Positions 34,129 to 64,000 of a DNA stretch of 64,000 bases are shown one piece after another. Origin of the DNA: Ptychodera flava (taxonomy: Eukaryota > Hemichordata > Enteropneusta > Ptychoderidae); assembly GCF_041260155.1 (NCBI RefSeq), contig NC_091930.1, positions 38,847,937 to 38,911,936 of the forward strand. Direction: 5' to 3'. The notes beneath the pieces are model-generated. The model did no database searches. It was not told where the DNA came from and worked only from the letters and a program-made list of their open reading frames with translations. Made by a program: the position numbers and the translations under genes. Within the stretch, counting starts at the first letter, position 1. Every line of letters begins with the position of its first letter.

Positions 34129-34530
34129 TTTTATCAGTAAATGATTGTATGCATGCATATTTGCTGTTCAAATTAGTCATGATAAATTGAGACAATTTAT
34201 ATAAATCGAACAATTTAGAAGAATGAGGTTTATCCTGACGAAGTTTCCCATATTACTGCTAAAATATTTGAGAATTATGCAAGAGCAAGCGGCAGTACAA
34301 CACGCTGTAATGTTTAACACTGATACTTTGTTGTGTCAGTTGTAATTGATGCATTCCTGAAGACTTAACCTCATCTTTGCTTCGGTAAGTTTCACTTTTC
34401 GTAACAGAAATACTTTCTGTAGCACGCGTATCACGTGGCACTAAAACGTTCTGTCTGAAATGTCATCCACAAATTGCGTAATTATCCGGCCTCATCGACT
34501 GTTTGGTCAAAATAGCATTTTTGAATTTCC

Positions 34531-34531
<1 letters not shown>

Positions 34532-34622
<91 letters not shown>

Positions 34623-34697
34623 CATTTTGAATATCAAGGAACGCCCTTTTGACCATATATGGGCATATTTAGATTACAGGTGACTACATATCTTTAA
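34532..34697 (-). repeat. (GA)n tract joined to a half copy of the 52208 MITE
   Basis: A GA repeat of about 90 bases (34532-34621) runs into 'ggcattttgaatatcaagga'. That sequence continues to 'acaggtgactacatatcttt'. It is the inverse of the left half of the MITE at 52208-52397. Confidence 0.75.
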
Positions 34698-34823
34698 CAG
34701 GACTGTGGTGTGGGAGGGGTCAACCCTGTTATGTATACTTATTGTCCAGTTTATTGGTCTTGCATGCACGTTCGAAATAACAACGTATCGAACAGCATCA
34801 GTACGAAAGCTTAACGTTCAGCT
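34698..34823 (+). promoter_or_regulatory. Conserved proximal 5' flank of gene D
   Basis: About 125 bases conserved with 39625-39759 and 58790-58924: 'gtgtgggagggg', 'ttgtcca', an inverted CCAAT box (ATTGG at 34753-34757) and 'cttaacgttcag' just before the ATG. No TATA box is evident. A proximal promoter plus 5' UTR is inferred from conservation, though the body of D is gone and conservation may only reflect recent duplication. Confidence 0.45.
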
Positions 34824-35175
34824 ATGCTGCTCTTGCTAGTCAGTTTGTTGTTGGTCCTCTTGAACTACGTTTGCGCTGATGACCCTATTGTAGAAGTGAG
34901 CACAGGGAAGCTGGTCGGCAAATCTGTGGAATTCTCACACGGGGACGCCAATGTCAACCGCACGCTGTACGTCTTCATGGGGATACCGTACGCAGAGCCG
35001 CCGGTTGGTGACCTCAGATTCCGACCACCCCAGCCAAAAGCCTCCTGGCCGGGGATTTACAATGCGACTGACATTGGGTTTGCGTGTATCCAGACAAAAC
35101 ACTTCTTTTCCGTTTCTAGAACCACAGAGTGAAGATTGTCTTTATCTGAATGTATATTCGCCATCATTGACAAAC
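34824..35175 (+). pseudogene. Gene D: orphan esterase exon 1
   Basis: Encodes a leucine-rich signal peptide ending VCA, then DDPIVEVSTGKLVGKSVEFS, the FMGIPYAEPPVGDLRFRPP block and ATDIGFACIQ, as in genes E and F. Just before the conserved SEDC segment a net two-base loss near 35092-35128 shifts the frame to a TGA. A normal donor (gtaagt) follows at 35176. No exon 2-5 homologue exists before the next gene. The body of this gene was lost, with a LINE now starting at the donor. Upstream flank is homologous to that of E and F, so it is the first of three tandem units. Confidence 0.85.
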
Positions 35176-35181
35176 GTAAGT

Positions 35182-36437
35182 TTTATACTGCAAATGGAAA
35201 ATGACCGTGAATTTGAAAAAGACGAAAATTATTGTTTTTTAAAGCTGGAGGATATCTTTCAAAACACGAAAAGTGGTTTTTCAATGGAAATAGTATTAAT
35301 GTTGTATCCTATTACAAGTACCTGGGTGTTATTTTTCTTGTAGACTTTATTGGTCTGTGGCTACGAAAACATTAGCACAACAAGCTAGAAAAGTGCTTAT
35401 GAGTATACATAGAGCGAGTAAAAAGACAGGCTCTTTCTCGTGTGATGTATATTTTAAGATTTTTGATGCTATGGTCTTACCAATCCTTACATACGGTTCA
35501 GAAGTATGGGGATACACACAATACGATTACCTAGAAAGAATCCAATATCTAGCATGTAAGCTATTTTTAGGAGTCTCATGTAACACACCAAATGTTGCCA
35601 TTTTAGGTGAGTGTGGCAGATATCCTATTTATCTGCATATAGCGAAAAAATGTGTGAAATATTGGTGCAGGCTTTTAAGAATGCCAAACGATCGCTATCC
35701 AAAGAAATGTTACCAGATGCTTTATCATATTGGCAAGTCTGGTACGAGGTTAAAACCCACATGTACATCATGTGGAAAATCTACTTTATCTGTGTAATCT
35801 ACATGATGTATGGGATAACCAGGAAGTTCTTGATGAGAGCATTTTTATGAGTACTTTTATAGAGAATTTTAACAGTTATTTGTATAATAACTGGTACAGT
35901 GAAATATGTACTCTTGACAAACTTTCATGTTATCGGGAATTTAAGAGTTCTCTTATACCGGAAAAGTATCCTTCCACTGTGAAAATTAAGATACATATGG
36001 TTATGCTAGCTCGTTTAAGATGCTCTTCTCATCACTTACGAATTGAAACAGATAGAAAACTAAAACATGATGTACATGAACGAATATGTTTGTTATGCGA
36101 TAGGAACGAGGCTGAAAACGAGTACCACTTTGTTTTACTGTGTAACTTTTTTGATAGTTTAAGGGTGAACTTATTCCCTGTTATTATTTCAATCCTCCGA
36201 CAGAGAGAAAATTCATATCTCTGATGCAATCACTTGATCCTAATATAATTCAGCGTCTAGCAACATTTACATTCCATGCTATGAAATTAAGAAAAGAGAC
36301 TACTGAACAGTACTGAGATTGTTGAGTTCGTTTTTTGTACTATGTACCTGTCAATTTATGTACTTTCCTTCATGTAATGTTAGAGTGTATTGGGCCGATG
36401 GCCTTAAATCACTGAATAAAAGACCTTATATATATAT
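35182..36437 (+). mobile_element. 5'-truncated LINE (non-LTR retrotransposon) in gene D
   Basis: The + strand encodes the end of a Jockey/CR1-group reverse transcriptase. VNLKKTKIIVF appears near 35205, then YYKYLGVIF, then VLPILTYGSEVWGY and YLERIQYLACKLFLGVS (35357-35797). The tail region carries RICLLCDRNEAENEYHFVLLC (35772-36224). The 3' end reads 'gggccgatggccttaaatca' then 'ctgaataaa'. Frames are broken near 35228 and in the overlap of the two long frames. The 5' junction falls within a few bases of the gene D donor. Confidence 0.88.
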
Positions 36438-36439
36438 GT

Positions 36440-36541
36440 AGGGTGTGCTTCGGGGACAGATACTCGGACCCTCAATTTTTTTACAACTCTTTTCTGATCT
36501 ACCGCTTGTAGGGACTCATGCTAAAACTCTTGGACTTTATC
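36440..36541 (+). repeat. ~350-bp TIR element, 5' third only
   Basis: Matches the first ~100 bases of the family ('cttcggggacagatactcgg' to 'aactcttgga') and stops where 55943-56041 also stops. It is the duplicate of that truncated copy. Confidence 0.8.
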
Positions 36542-37299
36542 TCTGTGATGAATTACAACTTCTTATCATAACTGTCAGCAGACCAGTCACTGTGTCCTAA
36601 AACCAAGCCAATCCTAACAAACATTTCTCTTTATTCAGGTCGTTTAATTATTCACACATCACAATAACACAAATGATAGTTCTTTTTCATTAAAAGAGAG
36701 TATTCTATTTTACAAAATTAAAGAAGTAAGGACACAGAGATCGATGAATGCAAAATGCAACACAGCATAACCTTGAATATAATAAATGGATATGATAGCG
36801 ACCGTAACATTAATGTTTTAACAGTGACATGATAAAAGGGGCAGTCCTCAATCCCTGGTTCTAGCATTAGTGGTTGTTTACACTGACTGTTTATGTGATT
36901 TTAGTCCTCTGTTCTCCTTTGAAAGTTGTGCACAGTTAGTCTTAGTCAATTTGCTCAGAGATAAAACTGATAAAGAACCTACCCCTTTAAAAGGGACACA
37001 GGTTTCTGTGCGTTATGAACTCTATGTAAATGAAAATCTGTATCGAAGTGTTGAGTTTATTGCATCACGACCAAGACAAATAAATATTTACTTGAAAACG
37101 ATACATGGCTTTTTGGCGAAAGTGGATGAGATAGTTATGGCATGCATGGAGTGAAAAGAAGTTTACTGAGTTTCCCACTTTCTTGAAAAGGATTTCATGA
37201 CTAATAGACCATATAATTTTTTGTCAAAATCGAAGTAATTTAAACATGACTCACTGGACGGGAGTACGCAACATTTGAAGTAATAAATTTGTCATCAAG

Positions 37300-38469
37300 T
37301 GTCCCATTTGTTCCTCATGTCGACGGCCACTTTCTGATATGAAAACCGGAAGATCTCTTTCCCGCCAAACACGTCTCCAAAGCGCAGGTGGACCTACTGG
37401 TCGGCACAATGGCAGACGAGGTCATGATTGTTTTGCTTGTCTTGAAGGATGACATTGTCAACGAAAGCGACGTGTTTATGAGTACAGCCGAATACGACGA
37501 GGTGTTCCAGATGTTTTAGAATGGTCCAGACAGCGGTTGAAGCCATCAAGCTGATGTACGCCCATTAGGCGAACACCGACTTACGGGGCGAACTAATCGG
37601 AGTCCTTGTCTCAGATGCAGGGCGATCAGCTGTTCGTCTGTCCGTCAGTTATGTCTGCGCGTGCGTACTCGAAGGCCGGCGCGAATGTCTACCTGTATCA
37701 GAGAGTGACGAACTCATTGTTTAAGAGCAAGTGGATGAGGGCGATTCATTTTGAAGACGTTCCATTCTCTTCGTGTTCGGGTCCCATTTTTATCTTTGAG
37801 ATAAACCAGAAATGCCAGAGGACGTTGCCTTGTCTTTGAAAATTATGAAATATTGGACAAACTTTGACAAGACAGGGTGCGTACACTGAAAGATTCAGTC
37901 GTATATTGGCAGAGATCCATACACTAGCTGGCAACTGCAATTTGATCTCCTACTGCTCTCCTCAAATATGACAATCAAATAAAATTTACAGTACACTACG
38001 GCCGATGCGCACTTGCATAGTGTAAGCAGGACTAGGAGACAGTACATCTTTGGAATATAATGTAACTTCAAGTTGGATTTCTTTACTACTTTGGCTTCCT
38101 ATGCCGAGAAATTTCAAATTATCTTCAGTGTCAGAATAATGTACTTTTCCTCCATGTATAATTTCGCATAAGATCTTAATTCACCACTACCTGGAAGCCG
38201 GGCTTGATCTTCATCTTAGCAATGGGTTATCGCCGATCCAGTGATAGATTAAATAATTATATTACAATAGTGCCAGTCTGTTATTTTCATCTCATATCGT
38301 TTTCCACCTCAGCAACCCTAACTTATCTAGCCATGACGCAGAAAATCTAACGAAGACTGGCCTCTGGCTTACAAAGAAATCTCAGGAAATATGGAAACAA
38401 AACGAGGGCTGAAAGCTACGGAGTGCACCTTATGGAATGAATTTATTCCTAACCTCCTTAGGCAGAGAG
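37300..38469 (+). pseudogene. Broken esterase exons 6 and 7 upstream of gene E
   Basis: Exon 6 remnant 37300-37876 begins at 'gtgtcccatttg' and reads close to gene C (PEDLFPAK, VDLLVGTMADE, QMQGDQLFVC, SARAYS, MKYWTNF). It has several stops and shifts and a lost catalytic-His context. The donor is preserved, the intron between is homologous to gene C intron 6, and the exon 7 remnant is 38313-38469 with ECTLWNEFIPN. Because introns are retained this is a genomic duplicate, not a processed copy. Exon 8 was not found. Confidence 0.85.
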
Positions 38470-38546
38470 GTTGGTCCACAATCTTGTTAGCTCACATTTG
38501 GTATATGTATAAATACAAAAGAGAGCTCATATGGTAAGTCGGCGGC

Positions 38547-38547
<1 letters not shown>

Positions 38548-38604
<57 letters not shown>
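38548..38604 (+). repeat. (TCTG)n microsatellite
   Basis: About 14 TCTG units just after the exon 7 remnant, followed by imperfect ATGTATC-type repeats to about 38770. Confidence 0.9.
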
Positions 38605-39624
38605 ATTCATGTATTCATGCACGGACGGACGGACGGATCGATGTATGAATGCATCTATCTATGAATATATCTATGTATGAATATATCTATGTATGTAAGA
38701 TGTATGTATCTACGTATCTGTACATGTATATATGTGCATGTATCTATTTATGCATGAATGTATGTTTGCATGTATACACTGTTCGAGTTAGTCGTGACGA
38801 ATCGAGACTGTTCGAGTTAGTCGTGATGAATCGAGATAGGTCATATAGATCGAGAAATTTACAGGAATCAAATACATCAGAAGATTTCAATACAATGTCT
38901 AAAGTCTCTGTGCAATCTTAATATAACTGCTAAAACATGTGCGAATTATGCAATTATAAAACACAGGTTTTTGCAATGTGTCAATTTTAATTTATGCATT
39001 CCTGAAGATATTCTCTCATCTTTGCTCCGGTAAATTTCAGCTTTTCCTGACAAAAAGGCTTCCTATACCGTGCTTACCTCGTAACAAAATATTCTATACG
39101 AAAAGTCATCAACAAATTGAGTATTTCCCGGCATTATGTACTGATGTATTGTTTGTTCAAAAAAAAAACATTTTGAATTCTAACAATGAAGTTATTCTAT
39201 CATATCATATGCATGAGAATGAAATCTCTGGGTAATATCGCACAAAGAAGACAATCAGAGGTAGCGTATCTAAACTTTACCTATGATTTCGTCTGGAATT
39301 AAAAATTGCAGCTTACTCCTCTCATAAAAGAATTGGAATATAAGACGTGAAGCCTGAAAAAAAAATTTTAATACTCCAAGCGTTTCAAGATGAGTCGACG
39401 GAAACAACAGACCACAGAAATGCACTGTAGAATCTTGAGAACGAGTAAAACTTTCTCTTCAGCGCATTCTTAGTCTTCTACGGTCTAGGTATGTTTGAAG
39501 CAGTCTATATTCATGGTATGCAAATGCGGTATGGTATGCGGTCGACCTAATTGATGCCTGCTGTCACTCAAGGGCCATTATGAATTTCCAATGAGTTGGC
39601 GGCCTTTTGTGTCCCGCAACGAAC

Positions 39625-39759
39625 TTTAACAGGGCTGTCGTGTGGGAGGGGTTTACCCTATAACTTATACATATTGTCCAGTCTATTGGTCATGTGTGCA
39701 CATTCCAAATAACAAGGTGTCGAACAGCATCGGTCTGAAAACTTAACGTTCATGCAGCC
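39625..39759 (+). promoter_or_regulatory. Conserved proximal 5' flank of gene E
   Basis: Same blocks as upstream of D and F: 'gtgtgggaggggttta', 'acatattgtcca', inverted CCAAT (ATTGG at 39685-39689, about 70 bases before the ATG) and 'aacttaacgttca'. The transcription start is not visible. Confidence 0.5.
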
Positions 39760-55707
<15,948 letters not shown>

Positions 55708-55942
55708 CCTGTGCCGTGACTAGATAGACGACACAATATTTTTAAAATGCTTATCATATTCATTATTTTTGACGAGGGCCTCATTTTGTCAATAATATAA
55801 CTAACTATGCTTGTCCGGCATCGTCTCAGAATTGACTCGCTCTGTCAGTTCACCAGATATATTTCGTAACATTCCCGCTGGTACGAGTTAACACGTGTGT
55901 CTACACCAATTTTGAAGTATATGAGATATTTTGATAAACAAA

Positions 55943-56041
55943 GGGCAGAATGCGCCTCGGGGACAGATACTCGGACTCTCAATTTTTTTACAACTCTTTT
56001 CTGATCTACCTCTTGTCGGGACTCATTCTAAAACTCTTGGA
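55943..56041 (+). repeat. ~350-bp TIR element, 5' third only, 3' of gene E
   Basis: 'agaatgcgcctcggggacag' to 'aactcttggag', about 235 bases after the gene E stop. The following spacer (56042-56828) is homologous to 36542-37299 and codes for nothing recognised. Confidence 0.82.
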
Positions 56042-56828
56042 GCTCATCTCTGTGATGTATTACAATCTCTTATCATAACTGTCAGCAGACCAGTCACTGT
56101 ATCCTAAAACCAAGCCAATCCTAACAAACATTTCTCTTTATTCAGGCTGTATAATTATTCACACATCACAATAACACAAGATAGTGTTTTTTTCATTAAA
56201 AGAGAGTTATTCTATTTCACAAAATGCAAGAAGTAAGAACACAAGATCGATGAACTCCGCTTTCAAAAACCACACAGCATAACCTTGAATATAATAAATG
56301 GATGTGATAGCGACCATGACATGAATGTTTTAACAGTGACATGATTAAAGGGGCAGTCCTCAATCCCTGGTTCTAGCATTAGTGGTTGTTTACACTGACT
56401 GTTTATGTGATTTTAGTCCTCTGTTCTCTTATGAAAGTTGTGAAAAGTTAGTCTTAGTCAATTTGCTCTGAGATAAAGCTGATAAAGAAGCTACCCCTTT
56501 AAAAGGGACAGTGGTTTCTGTGCGTTATAAACTCTATGTTAATGAAAATCTGTATCAAAGTGTTGAGTTTATTGCATCACGACCAAGACAAATAAATACT
56601 TACTTGAAAACGATACATAGTCTCGGGCGATTTTTCTAGAGTTGTGCGTATGTGGGTGAGATAGGTATGGCATACATTTGAGTGAAAAGATGTTTACTGA
56701 GTTTGTCATTTTCTTGAAAAGGATTTCACGACTAATAGACCATATAATTTCTTATGTCAAAATAAAGAACAATTTAAACATGGCTCACTCGACGGAACTC
56801 TGCAGTAATAAATAAATTTGTCATCAAG

Positions 56829-57555
<727 letters not shown>

Positions 57556-57723
57556 GTTAGTCCACAAATCTCGTTAGCTCACATTTGGTATATGTATAAA
57601 TACAAAAGAGAGCTTATATGGTAAGTCGGCGACGTCTGTGTGTCTGTCTGTCTTTCTGTCTGTCTGTCTTCATGTATTCATGCACGCACGCACGGATGGA
57701 CGGATGGATACATGAATGCACCG

Positions 57724-57725
57724 AT

Positions 57726-57823
<98 letters not shown>

Positions 57824-58154
57824 ATATGTATGTATCTATGTATCTATGCATACGTACATTATATGCATGTATCTATTTATTCATGAATGATGTTTGCATG
57901 TATGTACTATTCAAGTTCAATTTAATATCTGTAGTCTCTAATCTTAATATTACTGGTAAGACAAGTGATAATTTTGCAATTATACAAGGAAGATTCTTGA
58001 AATGTGTAGATTGTAATTGATTAATTCTTGAAGATTTTACTTAATCTTTGCTTTCGGTGAATTTCAACTTTTCCTGACAAAAAAACTTCCATGCCATGCT
58101 TACCTCGTAACGAAACATTCTATCCGAAAAGTCATCAACAAATCGAGTATTTTT

Positions 58155-58239
<85 letters not shown>

Positions 58240-58285
58240 TATGTTTGTGTATATATTTTATATTATATATGTGTATGTATAAGTA

Positions 58286-58345
<60 letters not shown>
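57724..58345 (+). repeat. Further (TA)n tracts in the 5' flank of gene F
   Basis: TA repeats at about 57724-57816 and about 58160-58340 with short interruptions. The matching flank of gene E lacks them. Confidence 0.92.
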
Positions 58346-58346
<1 letters not shown>

Positions 58347-58789
58347 TGTATATATGCATGAGAATGAAATCTCAGGGTCATATCGCACAAAGAATACAAT
58401 CAGAAGAAGCGCATCTAAACTTTACCTATGATTATGTCTGCAATTGAAAATTGCTGCCTATCTCTCTCATAAAAGAACTGGAAATTAAGACGTGAAGCCT
58501 GAAAAAAGCTTTTAATACTCCAAGGGTTTCACGATGAGTCGACACAAACAACAGACAATAGAAATGCACTGTAAAATTTTGAGCATGAGTAAAACTTTCT
58601 CTTCTGCGCATTCTTAGTCGTCTAAGGTCTAGGCGTTTTTGAAGCAGTCTATGTTCATGGTATGCCAACAATAAATTTTGTTTGAGAATCGTTCATTTGG
58701 AACGGAGCGGTCGACCTAATTGATGCCTGCTGTCACTCAAGGGCCATTATGAATTTCCAATGAGTTGGCGGCCTTTTGTATCCTGCAAC

Positions 58790-58924
58790 GAGCTTTAAAA
58801 GGGCTGTCGTGTGGGAGGGGTTTACCCTGTAACTTATACATATTGTCCAATCTATTGGTCATGCATGCACATTCCAAATAACAAGGTGTCGAACAGGATC
58901 GGTCTGAAAACTTAACGTTCAGCC
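58790..58924 (+). promoter_or_regulatory. Conserved proximal 5' flank of gene F
   Basis: Shares 'gtgtgggaggggttta', 'acatattgtcca', ATTGG (58854-58858, about 67 bases before the ATG) and 'aacttaacgttcag' with the flanks of D and E. Inferred promoter and 5' UTR. Confidence 0.5.
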
Positions 58925-63332
<4,408 letters not shown>

Positions 63333-63340
63333 GTGGGTCA

Positions 63341-63704
63341 TTTAAGCTACAATGCGCCTCGGGGACAGACATTCAGACTCTCAAACTTTTCCGATTTTTT
63401 TCTGATTTACCGCTTGTGGGGTTCATTTAAAGCTCTTGATACAAGAAAAAAAATACCGTGAGTATTTCGAAGATTGATAATTGTTTTGTTTTGTTTTCCG
63501 GAAAGGATTAACACAGAGATGGCGGCCATTTTGAATTTCAAATATCGGGAACTCTTAGGTAATTTGTCTCTTAAGTACCAAATTTTGCACGGTGACCCCT
63601 GTTTTTCATTGGTGATTTGGTTAGAGAATGGTCGAAAGTTTCACGGAAGAAAGTTTGAGCAAGGGTTTAATAAGTCTTTCACTTTCGAGGCGCATACTAC
63701 CTGA
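63341..63704 (+). repeat. ~350-bp TIR element, gene F intron 2
   Basis: 'tttaagctacaatgcgcctc' to 'cgaggcgcatactacctgaa', with 'gatggcggccattttgaat' in the middle. It starts about eight bases after the exon 2 donor, exactly as in gene E. The remaining sequence to the window end is intron 2. Confidence 0.87.
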
Positions 63705-64000
63705 AAGGGTTGCATGTGTTCTGCCAGTGCAAAGCCAAGGACTAGTGTACGCTGGTGTTGATTGGTATTGTTGTAACCATAGACACAAGAGTTTCTCTAC
63801 TGTCTATGTTGTAACTGGTGTATGTGTGCTAGACAGTTGTTCAAGCGAAGTCTGACTATTACTGTGGACGTGATTTCCGAGTCTCGGGTATCATTGGTTT
63901 TGCAGCATCTGCAAGTTAGTAAGGTAGGTTATTGCTTTTGCCTTGCACATTAGACTGTGCAAGACTAGTTGGGGGCAACCTTTTTGTAATTCAAACACAA

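Larger units (their letters stand above)
32634..34697. other. Intergenic region between genes C and D
   Basis: Holds a ~350-bp TIR element copy, (TATG)n and (GA)n microsatellites and a partial second MITE. From about 34150 onward it is homologous to the 5' flanks of genes E and F. No coding region seen. Confidence 0.6.

Overview
The window reads as nuclear DNA of an invertebrate animal. It has GT-AG introns of 0.1-8 kb, AT-rich noncoding DNA, dense microsatellites, several LINEs and many terminal-inverted-repeat (TIR) elements. The gene family and repeat style would fit a marine invertebrate deuterostome such as a hemichordate or lancelet. That placement is a low-confidence inference, because nothing here is diagnostic of a species.

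All host coding sequence belongs to one tandem array of cholinesterase-like carboxylesterases (alpha/beta-hydrolase, COesterase family), all on the + strand and sharing an eight-exon plan. Gene A (exons 3-8, 181-5040) enters from the left edge. Gene B (9512-17885) is complete and intact, with 600 codons. Gene C (20333-32633) has all eight exons but three small deletions. Gene D (34824-35175) is an orphan first exon followed by a LINE. Gene E (39760-55707) has all eight exons and one in-frame TAA in exon 1. Gene F (58925-63332) runs off the right edge after exon 2. Broken copies of exons 6-7 lie upstream of E and of F. They are pieces of the 3' end of gene C carried along when a C-tail plus D unit was duplicated, giving a repeat unit of about 19.5 kb.

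Where readable, the proteins keep a signal peptide, the HGG oxyanion motif, Ser in GxSxG, Glu in (D/N)EG, His before (D/E)E(D/E)xPFVFG and the family cysteines. All readable first exons lack the Trp of the true cholinesterase choline site. The last exon differs in its predicted consequence. A ends in HNEL (ER-retention-like), B and C end in short hydrophilic tails, and E ends in a membrane-spanning segment. The array therefore appears to spread one catalytic domain over different cellular locations.

The noncoding DNA is full of mobile elements. A roughly 350-bp TIR element family has about eleven full or partial copies. A 7-kb TIR element in intron 6 of gene E holds a nested, internally deleted L1/Tx1-like LINE that still has a full ORF1 and a perfect 15-bp target duplication. 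A 2.4-kb long-TIR element in intron 1 of gene F carries an inner element with about nine ~146-bp satellite monomers. Intron 1 of gene C holds three copies of a repeat with a 48-bp minisatellite. There are also several hairpin elements, including a perfect 105-bp palindrome. I found no convincing tRNA, rRNA or CRISPR feature and no host gene outside the esterase family.
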